DNA of 64,000 bases, taken from assembly GCA_963082975.1 (NCBI GenBank), contig OY720344.1, positions 7,923,580-7,987,579 of the forward strand, given 5' to 3'. The notes below the pieces were generated by a model, which worked only from the letters and a program-made list of their open reading frames with translations, was not told where the DNA came from and did not search any database. A program made the position numbers and the translations under genes. Source of the stretch: Labia minor. Its lineage: Eukaryota > Arthropoda > Insecta > Dermaptera > Spongiphoridae. Below, piece after piece: positions 1 through 11,962 of the stretch (position 1 is its first letter; every line of letters starts with the position of its first letter).

Positions 1-534
1 ATCTAATATGTAAAAAAATACTTATTATTAATTTTTTTTTTAAATTCATATTTAAAGAGAGACATTGTGATTGTGGAGATCATGTATAAATTATTATTAT
101 TATTATTATTTTAACATTTTTTTTTAATATAGCTAATAGATAAGAAGATTGTTTGTTAAAAAATTTTAAATACAAATTTTTAAATAAAATATTAAATATT
201 ATTATAATAGGTTAATTTTTTTTTTCATATAAAAGTGTGTATAAATGTTAAATTTGATAACTACTATAATTACATCTCATTTTTTTTTATTTTTTATAAT
301 ATAATAAATAATAATAATAATAATTTAATAATGTAATTTTGTTATTAATATTAATACTCAGATACATTTTGTTAAATGATATAATCATCGTTTATTATTA
401 TTTAATTTTTTTCTTACTTAAAATTCTTTTTTTTATTAGTAATGTAGTCTTCATGGTTGAGCCATGAAAATATGATATAAAAAAAAAGTCTAAAAGAGAA
501 CTTATTAAGCGACTTTTTTTTTTATTTTTCTTTC
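1..534. other. A+T-rich spacer, no gene seen
   Basis: Low-complexity DNA with AAT/ATT triplet runs and poly-T. Nothing codes. I see no recognisable repeat family here. Confidence 0.6.
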
Positions 535-860
535 CCCGTTTTTGTTATTAAGATGACGTGGGGGTGTTTTTCTTCTTCATTCCCATTAAAGGCTAATATT
601 TGTGTTCCTCTAAATAATAATAAGAATACTAATACTAATAATAATAAAATAACAAGATACTGACACAATTACCGGTGACCTTGCCCTTGTTAAACGTTCA
701 CTCTTTTGCTCGAGGTAATTAAATGCGTCTGGCGAGACGTCGTCGCCGCCCCTTTTAGTCGGGGGCGTCTTCGACGCCCCGGCCAAGGTCCCTTGGTTAA
801 TTGCCTCCCCTACGCCACGGCGTTCTCGCCAAAACAGTTAATTGGCCAATTATCTTTCGA
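535..860. other. GC-rich single-copy island with nested hairpins
   Basis: This is a non-repetitive block inside very A+T-rich DNA. It contains a perfect 8-bp stem at 762-769/773-780 (GGGGCGTC, loop TTC, GACGCCCC), a small GTCT/AGAC stem just upstream, and a nuclear-receptor-like half site CAAGGTCACC on the minus strand at 674-683. No open frame supports a protein. A regulatory element or a structured RNA is possible; neither is proven. A diverged look-alike of its 5' part lies at 59560-59610. Confidence 0.45.
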
Positions 861-1152
861 AGAAGTGGAAAGTGGGTAGAAAGAGAGGAGAATATATCTA
901 TTGTATAATACTAATATAATTTATTCTTTTAAACAAAATTAAAAAATAATAATTATAATAATAATAATAATAATAGTTAAAATAATTAAAATCATATACT
1001 CTTATCTATTAAATATTAAATAAATAAATGTTTTGATTAAATATAAAATCTAATCATATCTCTATCTTATAATAATTTATTATTTCTTTTATGTTTTAAG
1101 TAAGAAAGTTGAAAAATAATAATTAAATTCAATTGGAATTAAGATTTTTATT

Positions 1153-1676
1153 CTTTTTTTATCGATCGACGATTGGAAGGGAAGGTATTGTTTTCACACC
1201 AAAATTCATATGTGGAAATTTTTACATATTTACACGAATCATGCACTTTGTTAACAGAAAAAAGTATTTTTACCATGATGTCTGTCCGTCTGTCCGTTGT
1301 GTGTGTGTCCATATAGACCTATATACTTGAACGGCTCAACAGATTTTGATAAAATTTGGTATATTTACTTGTTGCATCAAGTAGCATGAATTCATCAACT
1401 TTTTTGGTTTAAATCGTGGATTGGTGGAAATCGGAAGTGGTAGTTTACAAATTATTAATTTTATATTCATTGTCGGAAAATATTTCACTTAAAATATAGT
1501 AGTAATTAATAATTGTGTAATTAAACTAAAAATCAAAACCACGATAATATAATTTAGTCATTTTAAGTTTTAAAAATATTTTTTTTTGCAACTTTAATAT
1601 GTATATATATATATAATGTTGTTTGGAAATTAATTTATTTTAAATCGTCGGTCGGTTCTGTGCCTGGCCACAGCTC
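1153..1676 (-). repeat. Family B non-coding element (copy 1)
   Basis: Reading the minus strand, the element runs from the TGGCCAGGCAC...ACCGACCGACG end near 1676 to the terminal module near 1153. That module contains TTTTCACACC, an ATGATGTCTGTCC microsatellite-like stretch and a GATCGACGAT end. The CGGAAGTGGTA block (the CTTCCG signature) is present. The short frame at 1133-1330 is a chance frame within this repeat. It is inferred to be a non-autonomous rolling-circle element. It is aligned by eye with copies at 10.6, 34.1, 37.8, 46.7 and 51.2 kb. Confidence 0.6.
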
Positions 1677-3522
1677 ATTTTTTAAAACTATAATTATGCA
1701 TATACTTATTGTTAATTGACTTTTGTGAATGTTAAACGAAATATAAAATACATTTTTCAAATTTTGATATGTATTTTAATAAATCCTTTGGTGATTGACC
1801 AAATAAAAACTTAAATTTCATGATCGATATGTGAGAGGAGGCTTGGTCAAACAATTAAAAATAACAGAGTTTAAAATCAATGATGAACAGTTATAAAATC
1901 AGTAATTTAACATAAAAATATGATTAAAATGTTATTATTAATGGCGGGTCGTATATAATATGTATATATTAATGAAGACATAGTTGGACGATGGTCGTAG
2001 AGTTGCCAACTGTTAAGGAATGGAATTGATAGTTTTTTTTTAGTAAATAGAGATAGTCTAATAGCTACATATTTTATTGTATATAAAAATATATTGAAAA
2101 TAAATAATTAAATAAAATATATATATTATATATGTCCAATATTAATTTAATTAGTAATTTGTTTTGTTTTTATTATTTAAAATTTTTTTTTAATTTAAGT
2201 ATTTAATTATTTTATATGTAAATTTTTAGTTCATTTGATTGAAACGATAATAATAATATAATGTGTTTCGTGACATGTATATAAATAAATATAAATTTAA
2301 TTAGAATTATTAAAAATAAAAAAAAAATATTATGAATTTAAATTTATTAGTAATAACAGTAACATACGTATTTGAAATACTTACCTAAATGATATTATAA
2401 TAATCTCATAAATCTTACATTCTTTATCTATCTTTATAAAAAAATTTTAATTTTAATTAAATTAATAGACACACAATATGAATTTTAATACTGCTTTAAT
2501 GAATGAAAAGCAAAAAATAAATTAATTAATAGCTTACTTAAATAATTAAAATGATACTTAACCCTTTCAAAGGTTTCAACAAAAAAAAAATATTGTTATT
2601 GTTTCAATTATGCTAACCTTACTCAGTATTTCATGTTGGTAAATTTTCACATCATCTCTTTTGGTCTTTTTTTTAGGATTAGGCTCAGACGATGTGGAAA
2701 GGGACTTTAGTAGTATTATTATTTTTGATTACAATAAAATGATTTTTTAAAAATGAGAATAAAATTTAATAGCAAAATTCGTTTTTATTTTAATTATATT
2801 TTTTTATTAAAATTATTATTAAATTATTATATTTTGTTGATGAAAAATGTTCTTAAAATTCAAAATGGTGTACATAAAATGAAAAGATGTAAATAATTTC
2901 CTAGTATTTATGTATAAAACTTGAGAGTATTTCATTCATTTGTATTGTGTTATCAATTATATTATTATTCTAATTAAATATCTTTTGATTTACTGGTAAA
3001 TTGATTAATTAATTCCATATTAGGAATAACTAGGAATTATTAGATGAAAGCCTACCTTTAGTTAGTTTCATTAAATAATTAATTTTTTTCTCCCTTAGCG
3101 TTGTTGTTTCTCTCTTGGCTAAAATTTCACTTATAAATGAAAAAGTTTTCTCCAAGTGAAATAAATTCCCGTTACCGTTATAAAATAAATACTTTTATAT
3201 CTTTATCTAATTTTCAAGAAATATTAATTTATTTTTTTTCTTTAAAAAAAACAAATGTATTTGGAATCAATAGATTTTATATTATTTTATAATTTTAACG
3301 ATGAACTTCTCTCTCATTTACTCTTTTATTTTTTTCTTCTCCATCATTTAATTATCTTCATCCATTAAAAAATTCGGGAGTGTCCTCCCCTAGACTTTCC
3401 CACATATAAATAGGTAATTAGGTTATTATTATTATGTTTTAACAACAATAAAAATAAACAAACTAATTAATTTAAATTATAAAGTAAAATGGTTTAACAC
3501 TATTATATATATTTATAATTTA
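1677..3522. other. A+T-rich spacer with one diffuse repeat (family F)
   Basis: Mostly low-complexity A+T. Positions 2885-3060 resemble 55918-56150 and 63561-63670. Shared blocks are a run of ATTTCCTA, then GTTATCAATTATATTATTAT, then TAATTAATTCCATATTAGGA. I call this diffuse repeat family F. No coding sequence is seen. Confidence 0.45.
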
Positions 3523-3819
3523 CACCTAACGCTACTTGTATAGGTAAAATGTCACTTCCGGTATTCAGATCATGATGAAATTTGGTATCTGAATTTTTTT
3601 CATATTTTTAAATCTATATACAAAATAGGAAGCAAATATCTCGAAGCAAACTGGTACTTTACTTGAAAGGTAAACGCAACCAGTGTAGGTAAAGTACCAG
3701 TTCCGGTTAACCGATTTTGACGAAATTTTGATAGAAATCTACAAACTGTGAATAATATCGGTGTACCAAATTTCGAAGTCCTAGCTTGATTAGTTTTTGA
3801 GTTAATTTGCTTACAGACA

Positions 3820-3850
<31 letters not shown>

Positions 3851-3995
3851 CATACACACACACAGACATAATTCGAAAAATGGTATTTTCCGACTCGGGG
3901 AGGTCTAAAACGTCAAGATCTATCGAAATCTCGAAGTCGAAATTTTTGACGATTCCAATACTTCCCTTATACGAAGTATGCGGGAAAGTAAAAAG
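3523..3995 (+). repeat. Family D non-coding element
   Basis: It carries, in order: CACTTCCGG at the start, TACCAAATTTCG, a (CATA)n/(CA)n tract near 3825-3862, GACATAATTCG, ATCTCGAAGTCG, CCAATACTTCCC, then an imperfect stem (TTCCC...GGGAAAGT) and GTAAAA. The order of parts is the same as in families A and B although the terminal stem differs. The minus-strand frame at 3600-3869 is a shadow. Only one copy is seen in the window. It is inferred to be a non-autonomous rolling-circle element. Confidence 0.55.
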
Positions 3996-4679
3996 ATAAA
4001 CGAGATAAAGGTATATAATATTGAAATCAATTAGTTTAAAAAATATTATGAAATTATATAAGTATTTTATAAGTTAAATCACTAATTACTAAACAAATTA
4101 TTAATGTAATACCTTTATTTACATTTAAAAAAAAAATAGAAATAATAATTCATTTTTTTTTTAGAAAAATAAGAATACTTATTCTTATAGTATTTCTAGT
4201 AAAAAATAAAATAGTAGTAATAATAAAATAAATAAAATATAATAATTTATAAAAAGAAATTAATAAAAAAAATATATTTCCATTTGTTGTAAAATATTTA
4301 AAAAAAAAAAAATATCATAATTTAATAGAAATTAATAAAAGTATAAAATAAAAATTAACTTTGAAATTATTTTAAAATTATAGAATTGTTTATTTTACCC
4401 CCCCCCCCCCACACCTTCCCTCAAGTTAGTTGATATGCAATTAATAATAAGTTTGATAAAGAAACATATCAACTACACTTACTTTTTTACTTATTTCATC
4501 TATTTTCCATTAATAAAAGTACATATTTATTTAAAAACATTTAATTTTATATTTTACTATTAAATAAAATTTAATATTATATGATAGATAATTCATATAA
4601 AATTCCTTCCTCCTGAAAAATCATCTTTGTTAGTATTTTCTTATTAAAAAATACTAATTTTAAATGACATCATTAACAA
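3996..4679. other. A+T-rich spacer
   Basis: Poly-A/T, AAT runs and a 12-base C run near 4400. No gene is seen. Confidence 0.6.
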
Positions 4680-4875
4680 CATCAGCCATACCTTTTATTA
4701 ATCTATGTCTGGAGTTGCATAGAACTTATGTTATTCCTCTTTATATAGTCTCTGCCATTCCACGGTGACCTCATCTTTCTTTGGTGCATAAATGTGTGCT
4801 CCGAAGAATCCTATTCTCAAAACTACTCTCGTCTCACAAGGTCATAGATCATGCCTCAAACCCATATAATTCAAC
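4680..4875 (-). pseudogene. Decayed LINE reverse-transcriptase C-terminal fragment (copy 2)
   Basis: The reverse complement aligns with the better copy at 14.3 kb. Readable blocks include LYGFEA, SMTL, DESS, FENRILRS and a KDEVT-like stretch (ACCAAAGAAAGATGAGGTCAC), with stops and frame shifts between them. It lacks the polymerase core and the 3' end. It is a dead fragment of the same non-LTR retrotransposon family. Confidence 0.55.
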
Positions 4876-5344
4876 CTGCAAAATAATTGTTTTATAGATT
4901 TTAATTTTGATCCCATTTGATAATAATTTTGACAAGATAAGCCCCTTTACTGCATGATAACATAATATTTAATAATTTAAACATAACAAAAATATTATAC
5001 CAAAATGGCTTATTAAATAAAATAGATAATAAATATGGATATTTATATAATTTTTTTTTCAATTAATCATAGAAAACTTAGTGATAGTGATGCTGGCTTT
5101 TAGAAAAAATTTATTTTCTTCTTTTTTTTATTAAAAATAGGTACAATTTATAAAATTTAGTGATTTTTAATTTAATAGATTTTATCGAATGATTTATAAT
5201 AATAATATTAGTCTTATTTTATATCTTTATTTTTTTTTTAATATGTAAGATGCTTGTTTGCTCTTAAACTAATATATTTTTGTCAATAAATTGTTTTCCA
5301 TATTAATATTAAAATTTATATTTGGAAGTTTAATTTTATTTCCA

Positions 5345-5830
5345 TTATAATTTGATTATCGTCCTGGATATTGGACTCGGGATCCATCTTCTCCTTCCAA
5401 TCTCACTCTTCCTCTCTTCTTTATTTTTATTATTTTTTTTTTCTTGTAGATATTATTTCATCCTAAATGAATCAACTTAATATTAATATGAAATTGTTTG
5501 CTTCTTTGCCTTGGGGTAGTTTGGTGGTGGTGCTCGTATTTGACAATAACTTCTCTGGTAATATTACCAAGCGAGTGTTTTTTTTCTCTCTCTCTCTCTC
5601 TCTCTTTCCTTCTTCATCTTTATTTTGCATTCTTCTCTCTCTCTTTCTATTTCTCAATCTCATGGTTGCCTGGCGTTTCTCGAATGCCAGGGCTCTCTCG
5701 AGCTTACCGCCCACCTGATTCGCTTGTGTTTGCCCTTTCCTTTTATGGCTTCCCATCGAAGGGAAACAATGTCGGTAATTTTTCAAAAGAGAGATGAATA
5801 AACATCTCCGGTTGCTATGACAATCATACA
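5345..5830. other. Non-repetitive pyrimidine-rich island
   Basis: A CTCTTCC-rich block, a (CT)n run at 5586-5605 and some balanced sequence. Open frames exist on both strands (5467-5718 and 5498-5797 plus; 5472-5831 minus) but they are dominated by the CT tract and match nothing I recognise. A good polypyrimidine-TTGTAG acceptor-like site ends near 5450. It may be regulatory DNA or part of an intron. Confidence 0.35.
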
Positions 5831-6009
5831 TACTATAAGAAAATTACATAAAGTGGTGAAATCAAATAAATGTATGTAAGAAAGAAAATATGTAATAATT
5901 ATCATTCTAATAAAAATGAATAACAACATTTAAATGGCTGTTACAATTTTGTAAATGTAGATTTATCTTATTTAATTGAAAATAATGATAATTAATAATA
6001 ATATAACTA

Positions 6010-6830
6010 AAAGGTAATTATTTACAAAACGAGAATTTCCAGGGAACTTTACCTGTGGATTTCTTGTTTAATTCCATTAATTCATTTTTTTTTCAATTTT
6101 ATTATGAACAAACAAAATTTTTATAATAAAATATTTTATAAAGATAATAATGAATAATATTTAAAAAAATTGGTTTCTTTAATTATTCATATTAATATGA
6201 TTATTATTAGAGGACTCAAAATAAGTACTATCTACCATATGGGTACCTGACATCAACCCATCCCTAATAATACGAATCGAGTCATATTTGATTTGGCACA
6301 GGAGGTAAATACTTCAAACAAATACAAATCTGACAAAATGTTTATTTGATAATTATTTACAAAACCGGAATCTCCAGGGATTTGGATGAACTTTACCTGT
6401 GGATTCCTTGATTAATTTCAAAGAAACTTTTTTATAAAATTTTTCCCGATCTTTTCTAGTTTACGAGATAAACATTATTAAAGTTTGCATATAATTAGCC
6501 CATTCAAATTCAGTTTGACAGCCATATTAATAATTATTTTAAGCATTTGGTCTCAAGTATGATTCACTTTTTCATTAATTTTCGGTTTTGTCAGTTCGGT
6601 TTGCATATAGAAAAATAATTTAATTAATTAGTTCTTTAATTTTCTGAAAAAACAAACCAGAAAATTAATTGAGCCCTCTGCTGGCCAAATGAATAAAACA
6701 TGATATCTAAATAGAATGTAAATTAATTTATATGCAAATTTTAATAATTATTATCTCGTAAACTAGAAGAGACGAGGAAAAATTTTATAAAAAAAGTTTC
6801 TTTGGAATTAAACAATGAATTTACTGGTAA
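6010..6830. repeat. Unclassified inverted-repeat element
   Basis: A ~52-bp inverted repeat with few mismatches lies at 6420-6472 and 6751-6803 (core CTAGTTTACGAGATAA versus its complement). A block containing TAATTATTTACAAAAC and TCCAGGGA with TTTACCTGTGGAT occurs twice directly (about 6017-6065 and 6349-6405). A further relative of the inverted arm is at 55278-55335. It has no coding capacity. It is probably a MITE or a rearranged fragment of one. Confidence 0.45.
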
Positions 6831-8454
6831 TGTTTGGTCCAAAACCCTCAGTTTGGATAAAGATATCATCAGAAACAATAACTATAATAGATAGTTTAGA
6901 TTGTGAATTATATTAATATGTTTAATTAAAGTTAGAAATTATTAATTTTTATTTTTTATTAAAATTTAATATAATATATAAACTTGTTTAATGTTTTTTA
7001 GATTGATTTTATACATTTATTCACTTGTATTATATACTATATATATATATATATATATATAAAAACAAAAACAAAAGCTAAATGAATAATTTCTTTCCAA
7101 GTTTGAAATTATAATGACAATTTATTTTCTTGATTTTTAAGCCTTGGAGCCATGGAGTCGAGGCCACACTCTTCAATTACTTACTCATTCACTTCTCAAC
7201 AACCAATAATTCTTCTTTTTAATTTCTAAACACCAATTACTAGTAAAGATTATAAATATCCATTCCTTATGACGATCCTCTATTAATTAAGGTGGCATCA
7301 ATTTTCTCTCTCATTGAAAATTTTTTTTTTTTTATGTAATAAAATGGAATTAAGTAAAGAATCTCCTTTCACACGATAGAGTTGATAATTATAATCATTT
7401 AATAACAACTCTATTAACTAAAAGTCATTTTAGTATGTATGTTTCATACTTTTATTATTATTATTATTAATATTATTGTAATAAAATTACAAAAAAGGGT
7501 AAATATTAAAATTTAGGAAGAGGTAGATATTTATATTATATTATTCAAAGTTTATATAAATTGTATTAAAAAAAACCAATGAGAAATAAAATAATTAATA
7601 TATCTTTGATTTTTTTTTAAATAACTTTTTAATAAAAATAATAAAAACAAAATGATTGCATAGAGATTAATTTATGATGATTTTATTACTAGAATAAGTT
7701 TTTTATAGACTATACGAGACTTATAAAAAGGATCATTTTTAACTATCATTTAATAGGTATTATAACTTTTTACGATTATTCACTTAATTATATATAACTT
7801 AAGTATATTATTGTTTTTGATTTTTATTTTATTTATTTATTTTTTATATTAATAAATATTTCTCAAAAGTTGAATATTTTATCATTAAATTTATTACATA
7901 TTTTAGCGAATTATATATTTTCTGTTATATTTGTTTGGAGAAAATAATATAAAAATGTTTAATTTAATTTAATAGATTGCAAATCAGACAAGTTCAAATA
8001 AATAATCAATGATTATTATACTAGTAGATATTCAATTTTTATTCAAAATAGAAAAAAAATTCATATTTAATTAATTTTTATTTTACTATATAATACATTT
8101 ACTATTTAACATAATATAGAAATAATAAACAAATTTTTTTTTCTATTCATTAAGGAATCAGAATCTTCAATATTTGTCTTTCAATTCCAAATGGATACCT
8201 TTTATTTGTTAATTATTTATAATTAAAAATTAGTGTAAGGAAATCATCAAAAAAAAATTAAATTTCTCTTTTAAAAAAAGAAAATAGAATTGAATTGAAA
8301 TAATAGGTCATTCATTCAATAAGTCAATTGAATATGTAAGAATTTTATTATTCAAAACATATTTAGTCTTTATAATTAGAATATTTAAAAAAGAATTGAA
8401 TCAATACATAAAATATACGATGTTTCGTAGGATGATATGAAAAAAAAGGATTAA
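6831..8454. other. A+T-rich spacer
   Basis: It contains an (AT)n run near 7037-7062, ATT triplets near 7450 and otherwise low-complexity DNA. No gene is seen. Confidence 0.6.
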
Positions 8455-8612
8455 ATAAATGAGGAATGGTGATAATTGCATTATGAGGTATTATATCTCC
8501 ATATAAACCTACGTATTATAGTTATAGACATCAAATCGACAACGTGGCTAGAATTGTAGAAAGAAAGAAAGACTAGCGAGTAAATAAATTGTTTGTGAGG
8601 AGACCAATTTAT
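8455..8612 (+). pseudogene. Decayed LINE fragment (copy 3)
   Basis: It aligns by eye with 14441-14575 of the copy at 14.3 kb. Shared blocks are GAATGGTGA, ATTGCAT, ACGTGGCTAGAAT and GTGAGGAGACC. It is heavily mutated with no open frame. It is the same LINE family as at 4.7 and 14.3 kb. Confidence 0.45.
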
Positions 8613-8955
8613 TATATATATAATAAAAATCGTTTATGTTTTCTAGGATCAGGGTGATAGAAAGAGATAGATATAATTTTATTAAAATTGATTTATAATA
8701 TATTCTTTTTATTTTTATTTTATAGAAAAAATTATGAAATCAATGTTCTTTTGTTAAGAAATAAGTATATCAATCAATATGTTATTAGAGAAAAATAATT
8801 TTTGTTTAAATTGGTAACTATTAGATTTTCGGAGGAGTTTTTTTCTTCAAAATATTATTTTTTACTACTATTATTGAGTTCATTTAAATAAATGATATAG
8901 ATAATATATTTAAAAATATGTTTTCAGATTGTATCACTCTCTCTCTCTCTCACAT

Positions 8956-8988
<33 letters not shown>

Positions 8989-9409
8989 GTATATATTTAT
9001 ATAAATATATATAGTATATATTTATATAAATTTATATACTCATAACCATTCAGATATCATCATAAAAATGGAAGAAATAAATTCAAGAAATTTAAAAAAA
9101 ATTGATTTTGATTAAAATCTTAATAATAATAATAATAATGAGATATTGACAAATTAATAAAGTAAAAGTTTTAAATAGAATAATAGAAAATTATTAATTA
9201 ATACTAAATCTATACGTAGGTAATATTTATAAGATTATTTTTATAATTTAAAAATTCAGGATTATTTATTATTATTATTATTATTATTAAATCTATTTAA
9301 TAAAGATAACAAACATTATTTACAAATATAAATCAATTAATTATGTTGAAATTAAAAAAAAAAAAAAATAAATAAAAAATATGTAAGGGAAAAAAACTGA
9401 AATGAGAGG
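8613..9409. other. A+T-rich spacer with microsatellites
   Basis: (CT)n then (CA)n then (TA)n at about 8936-8988, and AAT runs near 9121 and 9267. No gene is seen. Confidence 0.6.
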
Positions 9410-9690
9410 GAGAAAAGTTTTGCTGTGCGAGCGAATGTAAGAATAGAAGGGTGGCATTCAAGTGGATGGGGGAGGGTGGCTCCAAGAGCCCGGATGCTGA
9501 GGTGCCTGCATTGATCTCTCAAGATCAAACACCTTGGATTCGTTTTAAATCCCACTTCTTTCTCTGCTTCCAGATTCACACTCCATATTGCGATAAAAGA
9601 TTGAAGAGGGATGAAAATCCCAGCGGGGCTCTGCAAACACTCGCTATACTTTACACCATAACCCTCCTAACCTTTACATTATTAATTTTC
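9410..9690. other. Non-repetitive balanced-composition island
   Basis: Complex sequence with an open plus-strand frame (9451-9720) and an open minus-strand frame (9352-9636). Neither encodes a family I recognise. A TTTCTCTGCTTCCAG acceptor-like site ends near 9571. This could be an exon of a long-intron gene or a conserved non-coding element; the sequence alone does not decide. Confidence 0.3.
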
Positions 9691-10059
9691 TACTTTATTC
9701 ATTTTTTAATTGTTTTTTAAATTTATAATGAATAAATCGCGTATAGAGTAGTTTTTATAATTTATTTTTAAAATAAAAATATAAGTAAATAAATAATAAT
9801 ATTAATAATAATTCTATTGATAAAATCGAAATTGTTTACAGTAATTTTTGTGTCTAGTAAAAAAAAAAAATATTTTTATTATTTAGAAAATTATCAATTG
9901 TAATTCAATGATTACTGAATTGATTTAGATATATAATTTATTTTGTTTTTAATCTAAAGAAAAAATAATGAAAAAAAATATAATATTTTGAAATTGTCCT
10001 TTAAAGAATGTTAAAAATTAATTTTATTTAAACGAACTTGGAAAATTGTTTCTTTTAAG

Positions 10060-10204
10060 ATCATTAGTAAAGTTGTGTACATAGAAGAAGGGTGGGGGGG
10101 CGACGTTTATTTGAGGGTTTTTCCTTGTCGTTGTGTATGTGTTGTGTTGTTTACAAGCAAATGGAGGAAGTGAAGAAGTAAAAGGGATGAGGTGGAGAAA
10201 AGAA

Positions 10205-10238
<34 letters not shown>

Positions 10239-10370
10239 ACTAACTTTGAATGAGCTGCTTAAAAGACTAAAAAGCCTCGGGATGGAATTAGCTCCGAGAT
10301 TTAACTAAGGGTTAAGAAAATGAGAAGGAAATGGGACTGGGTGAGGGGGTAAAAGAGAGAAAGAGAGAGA
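10060..10370. other. Purine-rich island with (GA)n
   Basis: It includes a (GA)n run at 10206-10235 and a CTCGG...CCGAG stem near 10278-10300. No open frame of interest. Possibly regulatory. Confidence 0.3.
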
Positions 10371-10623
10371 AAAAGATTCCACTTATATATACATTTTATC
10401 AAATATAAAGTAAATGTTAAAGTGAATTATCTAATTGAAAAAGATTAGATTTATGAGAATGGTAACAAGCAATGAATAATATTTGCGATATATTAAATAA
10501 ATAAATAAATAAATTCTCACCAGATGATTATTTTAAATGGGATATAATAGACCAAAATATATATATTATAACAAATAAATTATTAAATTTTACATTAAAA
10601 CATGCATTTATTTATTTATTTAA

Positions 10624-10991
10624 TGAGCTGTGGCCAGGCACTGAACCGTCCGACGATTTGAAATAAATTAATTTCCAAACAACATTATTCTATATAATTA
10701 AATAAAAGTATCAAAAAAAAAATCAAAAAAACTTTTTAAAACTTGAATTAAAATAACTATATTATATTATTTTAGTTTTTATTTTTAGTTTAATTATGCA
10801 ATTTTTTTATACTATTATATTTCAAGTGAAATATTTTCCGACAATGAATATAAAATTAATATTTTGTAAATTACCACTTTCGGTTTCCGGATATACACCA
10901 AAAGTTGATGAATTCATGCTACTGATGCATTGAGTAATTATATCAAAATCCATTGAGCTGCTTGTTCCCTTCCTATCGTCGGTCGGTGAAA
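10624..10991 (+). repeat. Family B non-coding element (copy 2, internally deleted)
   Basis: It starts with GAGCTGTGGCCAGGCAC and an ACCGTCCGACGA end. It carries CACTTTCGGTTTCCGG and the CACCAAAAGTTGATGAATTC block, and ends in TATCGTCGGTCGGT. Compared with copy 6 at 51.2 kb it has lost the GACGTCAT centre and part of the distal module. Confidence 0.55.
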
Positions 10992-11289
10992 ATAAATAAA
11001 TAAATAAAAAAGGCATAGAGAGACAAAGAGAGTGAAATAGTTATCATATTATTGTTTTCTCTTATAATTTGAAATTTAAAATTGCTGATTACTTTAACTT
11101 TTACATTTCTGTTTTTGTAAGATTTAAATATATATTATACATAAGTATATATTCTTTTCTCTTTTTTTCTTTTTTTGATAAATTTAGTGTTATGTTTAGG
11201 GTATCAATTAATGATGGTTATTCATTTCAATTCCAAATGATGTTTGAAATCTTTTTATTTTATTTATTTATGTATTTATTTTATTGAAT

Positions 11290-11790
11290 GAGATTCCCTA
11301 TTTAATTGCAAAAAGCACAAGAAGAGATAAGAAAGGTGAATCTGTGAATTGTCATCTCTCTTTTTCTCTCATCTTTTACTTTTTCTCTTTCTTTCTTTCT
11401 TTCTTTTTTTTTCTTTTCTTTTCTTTTCTTTCTTTCTTTCTTTCTCTCTCCTTTAAACTGGAAGCGCTTGCGTACATACTCCCGTCAATACTCACACGGG
11501 GGCCCCTGGGAAGAGCTGAAGCGCTGCCTCCCACCCCCACCCCCCTCCCCTTCATCTCTTTTCTAACGTGTATGCCAAGAAAAAGAGAGGCGTCGAAACG
11601 CCCGGGATTGGTTACCGACTCACGACGTATGGGCAGATTCAATATTCCTCTCTTGCTCTCCATCTGCCTCGCTTTCTTTCGCCACCCACATATCCACCCT
11701 CGCTTGCTTCACTCCCACCACCACCAGCATCGAACAAGAAGCCATATTGCCTGGGAGTGGCGCCCATTTTTTTAGCCAAGAAATATTTCG
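11290..11790. other. Single-copy island with CT/C-rich tract
   Basis: A (CTTT)n/(CTTTT)n tract up to about 11450 is followed by GC-richer unique DNA to 11775. Long frames on both strands (11284-11775 plus, 11376-11663 minus) are driven by the tract. I recognise no domain. It is a possible promoter or conserved non-coding block. Confidence 0.3.
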
Positions 11791-11962
11791 CACATTTCTC
11801 TACTTTTACTTTACATTTATTATACATTTTACTATTTACAATATTGAAGGATTCATCATTAAAGAAATCTGAAATTACTTTACAATTATAAATTTCATTC
11901 CATTATTAATAATTCTAATCATAGTCTTCTTGAATATTATATAATTGAAACTTATACCTAAA

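Noticed and set aside
11284..11775. 163-codon open frame
   Set aside because: The first half is a CTTT microsatellite. The remainder overlaps two other open frames and shows no protein family.
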